33,625 nucleotides of DNA. It comes from DATIYF01 sp035517775. Its GTDB lineage: Bacteria; Acidobacteriota; Terriglobia; Terriglobales; Acidobacteriaceae. Position 1 is the stretch's first letter; the number at the start of each line of letters is the position of its first letter. The stretch covers positions 1 through 33,625 of the forward strand of contig DATIYF010000079.1 of NCBI GenBank assembly GCA_035517775.1. The letters run 5' to 3'. A model generated the notes under the pieces. It did not search any database. It worked only from the letters and a program-made list of their open reading frames with translations, and had not been told where the DNA came from. Both the position numbers and the translations under genes were made by a program. Positions 26,039 to 33,402 of this stretch are shown one piece after another.

Positions 26039-26837
26039 GTCCATTTCCGTTCGTGTGGCTGCCGTCGGCAAGCCCGCCGTAGCGGCGCTCGCGCTTCTGG
26101 TATTCGGCGACAGCCTCGAGCAGGTGCAAGCCGCGGAACTCGGGCCATAGAGTGGGAGTGACGTAGATTTCCGCATAGGCCAGTTGCCACAGCAGGAAAT
26201 TGCTCAGCCGCATTTCACCGCTGGTGCGGATTACGAGGTCGGGATCGGGCAGATGGCGGGTATAGAGGTGGCGGCCGATAGCCTCTTCGCTGATCTGCAG
26301 ATGCTCCACGCCGCCGTTGCGGGCTGCTGCATCCACCAGGGCGCGGAAAGCATCCACCAGTTCGGTGCGGGCGCTGTAGTTCAGGGCCAGGGTCAGCACC
26401 ATGCCGCGGTTGTGCCGGGTGGCGTCGCGCGCCCAGCCCATCTTTTCCTGGACGGCTACGGGCAACTCATGCTCACGCCCGATATATTCCAGCCGGATGT
26501 CATTCTTGTTGAGCGTCGGAACTTCCTGCTTCAGGTAGCGCGAGAGCAGGCCCATGAGGAAATCTACTTCGCTCTTCGGCCGCTTCTTCCAGTTCTCTTC
26601 GGAAAAGGCGTAAAGCGTGAGTGCGGGAATGCCGATGCGCGCCGCAGTCTCGACCGTGGAGCGCACCGAAGCCACCCCGGCGCGGTGACCGGCCACGCGG
26701 GGCAGGTGGCGGCGGCGGGCCCAGCGGCCGTTGCCGTCCATAATGATGGCAATATGTTTTGGAAGCCGCTGTGGATCGAGCCGCTCGAAAGCTTCCGCTT
26801 CCTTGCGGTCCAGACCAGCGGGACTTGTGAGTCGCAA
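26034..26837 (-). CDS. uppS: UppS, (di-trans,poly-cis) undecaprenyl diphosphate synthase
   Basis: A 267-residue cis-prenyltransferase that extends farnesyl diphosphate to the undecaprenyl carrier of peptidoglycan synthesis. The catalytic motif is HIAIIMDGNGRWARRR (about 28-43, with the essential Asp). It is followed by GHRAGVASVRSTVE, LTLYAFSEENWKRP-type (here LYAFSEENWKKRP) and the C-terminal DLVIRTSGEMRLSNFLLWQ with YAEIYVTPTLWPEF. The start is TTG at 26837, supported by AGAGG about 6 nt upstream. A Gly/Asn-rich C-terminal tail of about 12 residues is not conserved in the family. It leads the uppS-cdsA-...-dxr-rseP series, 88 nt after the protease. Confidence 0.95.
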   Translation of the reverse strand: MRLTSPAGLDRKEAEAFERLDPQRLPKHIAIIMDGNGRWARRRHLPRVAGHRAGVASVRSTVETAARIGIPALTLYAFSEENWKKRPKSEVDFLMGLLSRYLKQEVPTLNKNDIRLEYIGREHELPVAVQEKMGWARDATRHNRGMVLTLALNYSARTELVDAFRALVDAAARNGGVEHLQISEEAIGRHLYTRHLPDPDLVIRTSGEMRLSNFLLWQLAYAEIYVTPTLWPEFRGLHLLEAVAEYQKRERRYGGLADGSHTNGNGR

Positions 26838-26925
26838 CGGGAACCTCTATCGGGTAAAGCCCTTCGTTTCCCGAAGCTACCACAGGCCCGCAGGCGATGC
26901 AATGACAGGGAAGTGCCCCCTCCGG

Positions 26926-27969
26926 CTACTGTTCCCGCACCTCTTGCGGGGTAACCTTCAGCTCCAGCTTCTCGGTCCGCCGCAGCACGGTCAAGGTACT
27001 GTTCACGCCCACTTGGGCATCCGTCAGCAGGCGGTGCAGGTCATCCACTCCGGCGACCGGCTTGCCGTCGAAGGCCACGATGACATCGCCTTCGCGCAGA
27101 CCGGCCCTCTGCCCCGGCCCGCCGTCGGTTGCTGCGGCCACGACTACGCCGCTTTCCTGGGGCAAATGGTAGAAGCGCACCAGCCGCCTGTGCAGCGGCG
27201 TGGTCTGGGCCTCAACTCCGATATAGCTGCGGCGAACGCGGCCTTCCTGCAGCAGCCGGCTGGCCACGAACTTCGCGGTGTTGATGCCGATGGCGAAACA
27301 CAATCCTTGTGCGCCCATAATGGTCGCAGTGTTTACGCCCACCACGTTTCCCTCTGAGGTCACCAGCGGCCCGCCCGAGTTCCCGGGATTGAGCGAAGCG
27401 TCGGTCTGGATAACGTCATCAATCAGCCGCCCCGAGTATGACCGGAGCGACCGCCCGAGCGCGCTCACCACGCCTGCCGTCACCGTGTACTGGAAGCCGT
27501 AAGGATTGCCGATGGCAATCGCCAACTGGCCCACACGCAGCTTCTGCGAATCGCCAAGCGGCGCGGCCACCACGCCCTGCAGGTCGTGACTGGGAACGTC
27601 AATGCGCACAATGGCCAGGTCGGTCGCTGGGTCTTCGCCCATCAGGTGGGCAGGGAAGTGCCGCCCGTCGGAAAACGAGGCGTGAATCCGCGTGGCGCCG
27701 CGCACCACGTGGCTGTTGGTGAGAATGAGCCCGTCGGGCGTGAAAACAAAGCCCGAACCGCCGCCCTGGCGCTCGCGGGATTCGCCATTGCGCCCAGGCG
27801 CGGCTTGCGCCACATCAATCTTGACCACAGAGGGGCTGATCTTTTCCGCGGCTCCGACTACCGCCTGGGAATAGGCGTCGAGCAGGCCAGAGTCGGACAG
27901 CGAAGGCAGCACGGGCGAAATCACAGCGCCGTCAAAGTCTTCCGTTTGAAGCGCAACCGCTTCTCTCAT
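26926..27969 (-). CDS. HtrA/DegP-like serine protease with one PDZ domain
   Basis: A 347-residue S1C-family protease. The catalytic triad is His87 (ILTNSHVVRG), Asp117 (DPATDLAIVRI) and Ser198 (NPGNSGGPL), numbering from 27969. A single C-terminal PDZ domain follows (SGVVVAAATDGGPGQRAGLREGDVIVAFDGKPV). No signal peptide or membrane helix is visible, so it appears cytoplasmic, unlike most DegP/DegS proteins. The frame is open to 28059, overlapping the hemerythrin gene; the ATG at 27969 avoids the overlap. It lies in the leftward run HAD-hemerythrin-HtrA-uppS. Confidence 0.88.
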   Translation of the reverse strand: MREAVALQTEDFDGAVISPVLPSLSDSGLLDAYSQAVVGAAEKISPSVVKIDVAQAAPGRNGESRERQGGGSGFVFTPDGLILTNSHVVRGATRIHASFSDGRHFPAHLMGEDPATDLAIVRIDVPSHDLQGVVAAPLGDSQKLRVGQLAIAIGNPYGFQYTVTAGVVSALGRSLRSYSGRLIDDVIQTDASLNPGNSGGPLVTSEGNVVGVNTATIMGAQGLCFAIGINTAKFVASRLLQEGRVRRSYIGVEAQTTPLHRRLVRFYHLPQESGVVVAAATDGGPGQRAGLREGDVIVAFDGKPVAGVDDLHRLLTDAQVGVNSTLTVLRRTEKLELKVTPQEVREQ

Positions 27970-28019
27970 CCTGGAGATAGATGAAGGCAGGTGGCGGGCG
28001 GATTCACGGCGGCGGAAAC

Positions 28020-28508
28020 TCAGGTCCTGGGCCGGTTCGGGTCGTAGGGCAACCCGCACGCTTTCGAGACGCCCGCGAGCTCCCGCTCCAGCCCGGCGCC
28101 CATGGCAGCGAGCTCTTCGCCGGTCATCAGGTCCTGCAAGCGCTCGAATAGCTGGCGCTCTTCCTTGCGGATGTGCATGGCCAGCTTCTCAACGAACTCC
28201 TGCAAGCCCGAGGCGTCGAGCGCCCGTGTTTGCGCCTTCGAAAACAGCTCGCGGAGCGCCGCGTGCTCGGCTTGCAATTCTTCCACCAGCGGCCGCAATT
28301 CCAGGAAGCGCCGAGCGGCAGGAAAGACCTCTTTCTCTTCGGCGCAAAGATGGAAGCACACCTCCTGTTCGAAGGCCTGCTGAATCTCTGCCTGCCAGGG
28401 TGCGGGGTCTATTTCTCCCGCTTCCATGGCCCGGTCCAGGCGCACGCACAGGGCGAGCGCATGCTGGTGCTGATGCGAAAGGGGAACCAGATTCTTATCG
28501 CGAAGCAT
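28020..28508 (-). CDS. hemerythrin-like HHE cation-binding protein
   Basis: A 162-residue four-helix protein with the spacing of hemerythrin HHE domains. It has a His cluster H12/H14/H16 in PLSHQHQHALAL, H53 and E57 in CFHLCAEEKEVFP, H82 in AEHAALRELF and H112 with E116/E117 in MHIRKEERQLFE. These residues would hold a non-heme di-iron centre. Possible roles are oxygen or nitric-oxide sensing and iron handling; no partner domain narrows this. It starts 5 nt after the HAD phosphatase stop with no Shine-Dalgarno, suggesting coupled translation. Confidence 0.85.
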   Translation of the reverse strand: MLRDKNLVPLSHQHQHALALCVRLDRAMEAGEIDPAPWQAEIQQAFEQEVCFHLCAEEKEVFPAARRFLELRPLVEELQAEHAALRELFSKAQTRALDASGLQEFVEKLAMHIRKEERQLFERLQDLMTGEELAAMGAGLERELAGVSKACGLPYDPNRPRT

Positions 28509-28513
28509 GAAGA

Positions 28514-29380
28514 CTATTGCGGGCGGGCCGCACCCTGTGCCGCCTTGCTTTCGACGGCTGCATTTATGGTCGCATCACTGGCCGCCGGGCGCAAGGTCAG
28601 CCAGTCGGTGCGCACGCGGTCCCACTCCTGAATCAGCAGGCCCTGGGACTCGAAAAATTCCCGAATACGCAGCCGGTCCCAGCCCACTATGTCTTCCAGA
28701 ATGGGCGCGAAGACCGCCAGCGCGTTGGTGCTCAGCACGGTGCGGCGTGCCACTTGCGAAACCAGCCGCGCCTCGGAAACCGCAATGGTAAACCCGTCGC
28801 GCACGTTAACGTGCAGCATCACGTGAACGTCCGAGCTGCCATCGCCGCAGTAGATGATGTGATCGGGGCCGATTTGAAGCTCGCTCTGGAGTTCGTCGAG
28901 TTTCGCTACTTTGCCATACCCGGCGGTGGCGCGCGCAATAGCTTCAATCTCCCCCGCATCGTTATAGCGAAACTCGGTGCCGAAGATGTGGTCGCGCGGC
29001 ACAATGCCTTCGAGCGCGGATTGAATCACCTCAACCGGAGCGGCCGAGAGCACGTAGAAGTCGAACTTGTAACCGTCAATTCCATTCTCCAGAATGCGAT
29101 AGAGCAGCTCGATGTTTTCTTTCAGGCGGATTTTCTTTCCCGCCTCGTGCAGATGCTGCTTGCGGACCCGGCGGTGAAACTCCGGGTCGTGCAGCAGCAA
29201 ATACGCCAGTTCGGCCCCCTGCTGCACCAGGTTGAGTTTGGCCATGCCCTTGGCCTTGCGCTCGAATTCGGCCGTTGGAATTCCCACCAGCTCGGCGAGC
29301 ACGTAGCCCGAATCGTTGAAGGTCAGCGTCTGGTCGAAGTCGCTGGCAAAGAGATACCGTTTCAAGAGGTTGCCGCCCAT
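28514..29380 (-). CDS. HAD-superfamily phosphatase (phosphoserine-phosphatase-like)
   Basis: A 288-residue haloacid-dehalogenase phosphatase. Motif I is FASDFDQTLT (nucleophile D14, acid D16), motif II is YVLSAAPVEVI, motif III is the Lys near YGKVAKLDEL and motif IV is HIIYCGDGSSDVHVM. The long helical insert after motif I places it with type-I capped enzymes related to phosphoserine phosphatase; the substrate is unknown. The frame is open to a TTG at 29416, but the ATG at 29380 starts just before motif I in the normal way. It heads the leftward run. As hisB here lacks a phosphatase domain, histidinol phosphate is one untested possibility. Confidence 0.82.
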   Translation of the reverse strand: MGGNLLKRYLFASDFDQTLTFNDSGYVLAELVGIPTAEFERKAKGMAKLNLVQQGAELAYLLLHDPEFHRRVRKQHLHEAGKKIRLKENIELLYRILENGIDGYKFDFYVLSAAPVEVIQSALEGIVPRDHIFGTEFRYNDAGEIEAIARATAGYGKVAKLDELQSELQIGPDHIIYCGDGSSDVHVMLHVNVRDGFTIAVSEARLVSQVARRTVLSTNALAVFAPILEDIVGWDRLRIREFFESQGLLIQEWDRVRTDWLTLRPAASDATINAAVESKAAQGAARPQ

Positions 29381-29838
29381 ATGCTCATTAGATTCATCGC
29401 CGCCGCAGAAGACCAATAAAAAAGCTCGATGGCAGCCATAACGGCTCTGCTGGTGCTTCTTGCATCTTATTCCATGCCATAGAGTTGGGCGAGTGGGCGG
29501 CAGGGGTACACGAGAGAGTTAATCCTTTTGTAAGGCGGCGGGACGGTGAAGCGGCTGGCCGCCGAGCCGGTGCTACGAATTTCCCAGAAGTGCTGCACTC
29601 CGATGCATACGGCAGAAGATATCAATAAGTTTCGGGCCAGAGTTATACTGCGCACGCACCGGGATACCGCACGGAGGCAGCCTGGAGATTGAGGATCTGA
29701 TCGTGAAGCGGTTGCCGGTCGCCGACGTTACCGTGAGCAGATCCCTCAAGTTCCCGGAGAACGATGTGGCAGGCGATCTGCCCCGATAACGGGAGCGCGG
29801 CAGGCAGCGGTCGTTCATCCACTCTGGAGGGGCAAACC
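29381..29838. other. divergent intergenic region
   Basis: Separates the leftward HAD phosphatase gene from the rightward membrane-protein gene. A -10-like TATACT lies at 29644-29649 on the plus strand without a good -35. An open stretch on the plus strand (about 29552-29789) lacks a plausible start and I do not consider it a gene. No RNA element is recognised. Confidence 0.4.
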
Positions 29839-30264
29839 ATGTCACGAGAATCGCGGATGCTGGCAGGAGTTCTCCTTGTCGTGCTGCCCACGGTAATGTA
29901 TGGCGGGCTTACTCTGCTCATGATGCTGACCGCGAATGTGCCCGGCTATAACGACAACCCTCTGAGGCACAATCTCTGGCGCGCCGGGCACGCTCATGCC
30001 GGCGTCTATCTGGTGCTTTCGCTGGTCATGTTGCGCTATGTGGATGAGGCGGTGCTGTCACCGTTCTGGAAGTGGATCGCCCGCACCGGCGCACCCATCG
30101 CGGCCATTCTGATTCCGGCCGCATTCTTTCTGTCGGTCGTTTCTCCATCGGCGACCCAGCCCAATGGATTGATGAATCTCGCTTATGTCGGGGTCATCTT
30201 TCTGGCCGCGGCAGTACTCAGCCTGGGCGTAGGGTTGATTCGAGCTGCCCGGCGCGGGGAGTGA
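29839..30264 (+). CDS. small four-helix membrane protein
   Basis: A 141-residue protein with four hydrophobic segments (about residues 7-30, 50-68, 83-104, 112-135). A His-rich motif RAGHAHAGVYLVLSL lies at the start of helix 2; the two His could bind a metal or quinone, but this is speculation. I do not recognise the family. The start at 29839 is favoured by GGAGGGG 6 nt upstream; the frame is open to 29764. Its TGA stop is followed by 1 nt before the next ATG (TGAGATG), so it is translationally coupled to the DUF202 gene. Confidence 0.75.
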   Translation: MSRESRMLAGVLLVVLPTVMYGGLTLLMMLTANVPGYNDNPLRHNLWRAGHAHAGVYLVLSLVMLRYVDEAVLSPFWKWIARTGAPIAAILIPAAFFLSVVSPSATQPNGLMNLAYVGVIFLAAAVLSLGVGLIRAARRGE

Positions 30265-30265
30265 G

Positions 30266-30673
30266 ATGAACTCCCCAGCAGCAACCGCGCTCCGGGCCGA
30301 TCTGCGCGACTCGCTCGCCGCCGAACGTACCTTTCTTGCCTGGATCCGCACCGGCCTGGCCCTGATGGGATTTGGCTTTGTGGTCGCACGCTTCGGCCTC
30401 TTCCTGCAGCAAATTCAGTTTCTCCAGCACGCTCCTGCGGCCCAGTCGTACGGATGGTCTCTCTGGTTCGGTACGGCGCTCATCGCGCTGGGAGTGCTGG
30501 TGAACGTCTTTTCCGCCTGGCACCACTTCCGGCTGGTTCGCGAACTGGAGCAGGGAGGGCCAGCGCCGGCCCGTCCCTCGATGCCGGCGATTCTGGTAGC
30601 TTTGTTTCTGGCGCTGGTCGGAACGGCGATGGCAATTTACCTGGTTTCGGTGCGCGGTCCCGCACACCTATAG
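30266..30673 (+). CDS. DUF202/YidH-family membrane protein
   Basis: A 135-residue inner-membrane protein with the DUF202 signature RDSLAAERTFLAWIRTGLAL (residues 14-33), then GFGFVV. Three hydrophobic helices are at about 25-45, 64-84 and 107-129. It ends in a distinctive AIYLVSVRGPAHL. Members such as YidH have no settled function. It is co-transcribed with the preceding membrane gene. A degraded copy of its 3' end sits about 1 kb downstream, before the DUF302 gene. Confidence 0.85.
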   Translation: MNSPAATALRADLRDSLAAERTFLAWIRTGLALMGFGFVVARFGLFLQQIQFLQHAPAAQSYGWSLWFGTALIALGVLVNVFSAWHHFRLVRELEQGGPAPARPSMPAILVALFLALVGTAMAIYLVSVRGPAHL

Positions 30674-30741
30674 GTTCATGTCCGAAATGTAACGACAGAG
30701 AAATTCATCCCCGGGAAGATGATCCGTGGGAAGGAGACGAC

Positions 30742-31605
30742 ATGAGTGCTGCACACTGGTTTGGTCCCGTCCTGGATCGGCGAAATCTGTTGAAACTGGC
30801 GGCTGCCGCTGCGGCCGGCCTGCCTCAAACGGTGCTGCGCGCGCAATCGGAGGCGCCGGGCTGCGCTCCCGCTATTCCGCAGAACCATGCGCCGTCGAAT
30901 GGTGGCAATTGCCCATATCCCATTCCCTGGCTGGACAAGAACGGCAATCACAACCAGAGTCCAATGCCGAACGTCGAACTTTCGAACATCTATCACTTCA
31001 AGGGACGGCTGGCGCGCTGTAACGGCTTCCACGGCATGGGAACGGATAGCCACGGCAACCGCCTGGCCTGGGGTACGCCCACCACCGACTACAGTTACAT
31101 GGCGGGCGAGTACTGGGCGGCCCGCCAGCCCCATCAAGCGATTTTTGCCCATACCTGACTTACGGTCTTCCAGGGGCCGGCGGTCCCTGCAAACCAGATT
31201 CACGACTTCCACTCACCCATCTCTCCAGAAGGCCTTTACTGGGTGGCGCCGATACCCACAAGCGGGCTAATGTTCAGTGCAGACGGCAAAATGGCCACTC
31301 TGCAAGCAAGCGACATCCCTATCATTGACCAGCCGCGCTGGCCGGCCATGGACGCCGAAACTACCCCGGCATTCCTGAGTTTCAAGCTGGTCTTTAAGTC
31401 CACAGACGAGCCGGTCAAGTACGAGAACCCGATGCAGCAGTACCGCTTTGAGGGCTTCAAGGCGACGGCGCAACTGGAAGCCACCATCCGCGTGCCTGCG
31501 ATCGGCTTCACCTTCAAGACCGACCCCCTGGAGCAGTCGAGCTGTGACTTCGCCGTGATGGGCATAGAGGTCAACGGTAGGTACTACGAGGCAGGGAAGG
31601 GCTGA
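30742..31605 (+). pseudogene. Tat-exported protein interrupted by one in-frame TGA
   Basis: A 287-codon frame open from ATG 30742 to the TGA near 31605, except for a TGA at codon 139 (31156-31158). The N-terminus has a twin-arginine signal (LDRRNLLKLAAAAAAGLP, cut near VLRAQ), and a strong ribosome site (AAGGAG) precedes it. The mature part has ...NVELSNIYHFKGRLARCNGF and, beyond the stop, LTVFQGPAVP...SPEGLYWVAPIPTSG, without any frame change. The second half keeps protein-like composition to YYEAGKG. Most likely one gene broken by a nonsense change (for example TGG to TGA) or an assembly error; recoding is a less likely alternative. The family is not recognised. Confidence 0.7.
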
Positions 31606-31606
31606 A

Positions 31607-31676
31607 GTTGTTGCGCTTGGAAAGCGCCCAGCAACGGCAATTTATTTGGTTTCAGTGCGCGGCCCCGTGCATCTAG
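31607..31676 (+). pseudogene. remnant of a second DUF202 gene (3' end)
   Basis: Codons 31637-31675 read AIYLVSVRGPVHL, nearly identical to the last 13 residues of the DUF202 protein at 30266-30673 (AIYLVSVRGPAHL). The DNA is also close: GGCAATTTA..TGGTTTC.GTGCGCGG is shared. The stop codon is lost (CTA GTG instead of CTA TAG). Upstream similarity fades within about 10 codons. This is a relic of a tandem duplication or of recombination that removed the rest of a paralogue. Confidence 0.7.
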
Positions 31677-31702
31677 TGTCTTACGACTACGAGGAGGTTT
31701 CT

Positions 31703-32101
31703 ATGACCCCGGGCGCCGCCACGAAAGGAATCATTGACAAACCCAGCAATCACTCGGTGGAGGAAACGGTCGAGAAGCTGAAGAGCATTCTGCAATCGAA
31801 AGGCGTGACCCTGTTCGCCGAGGTGGACCATAGCGGAGAAGCCGCTAAGGTGGGAATGCAAATGCCGGAGACCAAGCTGCTGATCTTCGGCAACCCAAGG
31901 GCTGGAACGCCCCTGATGCTGGCGGCGCCGAGCATTGCGATTGACCTGCCGCTCAAGATTCTGGTCTGGGAAGACTCAGCGGGCAAGGTCTGGGTCTCCT
32001 ATAACAGCGCGGAATACTTGAAGGAGCGCCACAAGCTTCCCGCCGAGTTGCTAGCCAATATCGCAGTCGTGCAGACCCTGGCGGCGAACGCCGCGGAGTG
32101 A
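31703..32101 (+). CDS. DUF302-domain protein
   Basis: A 132-residue protein of the DUF302 family. It has SVEETVEKLKSILQSKGVTL FAEVDHS at the N-terminus, then ETKLLIFGNPRAGTPLMLAA, IDLPLKILVWEDSAGKVWVSY and a C-terminal helix; this order is diagnostic. The fold is small, and the function of the family is unknown. A strong GAGGAGG lies 6 nt before the ATG at 31703. The frame is open upstream into the DUF202 remnant, but that part is not considered coding. It converges on ssb. Confidence 0.85.
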   Translation: MTPGAATKGIIDKPSNHSVEETVEKLKSILQSKGVTLFAEVDHSGEAAKVGMQMPETKLLIFGNPRAGTPLMLAAPSIAIDLPLKILVWEDSAGKVWVSYNSAEYLKERHKLPAELLANIAVVQTLAANAAE

Positions 32102-32134
32102 GGCGTCCGCCGATTCGCGAATGCTGATCCCAGC

Positions 32135-32605
32135 TTAGAAGGGAATATCTTCGTCGCTGATGGGAGATGAAGCCGCAGCCGGCTCCGGCTCAGGCACGCG
32201 CTGGTCGAAATTGTTGCCGCCGGCAGCCGCGCCGCGCGAGTATCCGCCGCCCTCGGCGCCTTCGCCTCGACCGCCCAGCAGGATCAGATCGCTGGCCACG
32301 ACCTCGGTCATGTATTTCTTCTGGCCGGTCTGCTTGTCATCCCAGGAGCGGGTTTGCAGGCGGCCTTCGATATAAACCTTGCCGCCCTTCTTGAGATATT
32401 CGCCGGCGATTTCGGCCAGGCGCTGCCACAGAACCACGTTGTGCCACTCGGTGCGGTCCTGCCATTGGCCGTCTTTGTCTTTGTAGCGCTCGTTGGTGGC
32501 CAGCGTGAGCTTGGCCACGGGCGTGCCTTGGGGCGTGTACTTCACTTCCGGATCTTTGCCAAGATTGCCGATGAGCTGCACCTTGTTGAGACTCTTGCCT
32601 GCCAT
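32135..32605 (-). CDS. ssb: single-stranded DNA-binding protein
   Basis: A 156-residue SSB with an OB fold at residues 1-110: LNKVQLIGNLGKDPEVKYTP, then EWHNVVLWQRLAEIAGEYL and KVYIEGRLQTRSWDDK. A Gly-rich linker (GGRGEGAEGGGYSRG) and the acidic tip ISDEDIPF follow; the tip recruits repair and replication partners. It binds ssDNA in replication, repair and recombination. AAGGAG lies about 9 nt before the ATG. It is not next to rpsF/rpsR, so it looks like a stand-alone copy. Confidence 0.95.
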   Translation of the reverse strand: MAGKSLNKVQLIGNLGKDPEVKYTPQGTPVAKLTLATNERYKDKDGQWQDRTEWHNVVLWQRLAEIAGEYLKKGGKVYIEGRLQTRSWDDKQTGQKKYMTEVVASDLILLGGRGEGAEGGGYSRGAAAGGNNFDQRVPEPEPAAASSPISDEDIPF

Positions 32606-32741
32606 AATGGCTGCTCCTTCTTGCCCCCGTGGGCTATGAATTGGAAGTGCCTGGGTTCGACCTGAGAGTGCGGACCAAAGGGGCTGGAAGGCCAGTGTAA
32701 CAGAAAGCGAGGGCGCACTCGTGGCCCCCGGGCATTCCGCA

Positions 32742-32770
32742 TTGCAGGCGGCAGTGTGTCGTAATAGGAT
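32742..32770 (+). promoter_or_regulatory. possible promoter for the MmcQ/YjbR gene
   Basis: TTGCAG (32742-32747) and TAGGAT (32765-32770) are 17 nt apart; the -10 ends 8 nt before the ATG at 32779. AGGA within the -10 could alternatively act as a distant Shine-Dalgarno, so the case for a leaderless mRNA is weaker than at thiD or pyrF. Confidence 0.35.
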
Positions 32771-32778
32771 GACCGGCT

Positions 32779-33120
32779 ATGGCCGCGACCAGCAATGAAT
32801 TTCGCCGTCTGGCACTGGCTTTGCCGGAGACCAGCGAGAGGGAGCACATGGACCATCCCGACTTCAGAGTCGGCGGGAAAATTTTCGCCACGCTCGGCTA
32901 TCCCGATAAGAAGTGGGGCATGGTCAAGCTGTCGCCGGAATATCAGCATGAGTTTTTGAAGATGTACCCCAAGGCCTTCGTACCGGTGAAAGGCGCCTGG
33001 GGACGCCGCGGCTGCACCAGCGTGCGGCTGAGCGCCGTGAGCAAGAGGGCACTCGGCGAAGCGTTGCAGGTGGCGTGGAGGAACAGGGCGCCGAAGAGCT
33101 TGCTGAAGAGTGGCTCGTAA
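32779..33120 (+). CDS. MmcQ/YjbR-family protein
   Basis: A 113-residue protein of the MmcQ/YjbR family (CyaY-like fold). It shows FRRLALALPETSEREHMDHP, then DFRVGGKIFATLGYPDKKWG, MVKLSPEYQHEFL and the late KRALGEALQVAWRNRAPKSL. Family members are often annotated as DNA-binding, but the role is not established. Length is standard. It is divergent from ssb with 173 nt between the starts and is monocistronic. Confidence 0.88.
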   Translation: MAATSNEFRRLALALPETSEREHMDHPDFRVGGKIFATLGYPDKKWGMVKLSPEYQHEFLKMYPKAFVPVKGAWGRRGCTSVRLSAVSKRALGEALQVAWRNRAPKSLLKSGS

Positions 33121-33148
33121 GAGCATTCAGGTTGAGTTCCGAACCCCA

Positions 33149-33235
33149 TGTCATTCCGACCCCGGGGAGGAATCCGCGGTTGCGAAGAGACCCTCGGTGA
33201 GAAGATTCCTCGTCGCTGCGCTCCTCGGAATGACA
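33149..33235. repeat. 87-bp dispersed element with perfect 11-bp terminal inverted repeats
   Basis: The ends TGTCATTCCGA (33149-33159) and TCGGAATGACA (33225-33235) are exact inverted repeats. Inside are GGAGGAATCCGCGG and AGAAGATTCCTCGTCG, also partly complementary (GAGGAATC/GATTCCTC), so the whole element can fold on itself. Related copies lie at 21353-21418 and, as a half copy, 25910-25938. It is non-coding and intergenic; it resembles REP/MITE-like elements common in environmental genomes. Confidence 0.7.
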
Positions 33236-33276
33236 AAACTCAAGGGAGGACTCGAGTGCTGACGGTTGAGTCTGAC

Positions 33277-33304
33277 TGCTGAGTGCTGAATGCTGAGTGC
33301 AGAC
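33277..33304. repeat. short 7-nt tandem repeat
   Basis: Four units TGCTGAG, TGCTGAA, TGCTGAG, TGCAGAC. The region 33256-33360 around it is low-complexity, with further GCTGA/GAGTGC motifs. It lies about 90 nt upstream of the ferredoxin promoter; no function is evident. Confidence 0.5.
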
Positions 33305-33366
33305 CCCAGCGCCCCGGATGGTGCCTCCTGAGCTGTGGCGACTGAGGGCTGAATGCGAAAAGCCAA

Positions 33367-33395
33367 GTGCCAAGGGTTAAATGCTGGGGTATAAT
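33367..33395 (+). promoter_or_regulatory. ferredoxin promoter, positioned for a leaderless transcript
   Basis: A perfect -10 TATAAT (33390-33395) with GTGCCA (4 of 6 to TTGACA) at 33367-33372, 17 nt apart. The -10 ends 7 nt before the ATG at 33403, and there is no Shine-Dalgarno, so the mRNA probably begins at the start codon. Confidence 0.6.
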
Positions 33396-33402
33396 CCCGG
33401 CC

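Noticed and set aside
28517..29419. 300-codon open frame exactly opposite the HAD phosphatase
   Set aside because: The opposite strand carries all four HAD motifs; this frame has no motif and is a mirror of GC-rich codon bias.
29552..29789. Open plus-strand stretch in the 29.4-29.8 kb gap
   Set aside because: It lacks a plausible start codon and domain pattern; the shadow frames on the other strand are equally uninformative.
31646..31702. Longer N-terminus for the DUF302 protein (start at 31646)
   Set aside because: These 19 codons are the DUF202 relic; a strong ribosome site lies before the ATG at 31703, which also matches the family start.
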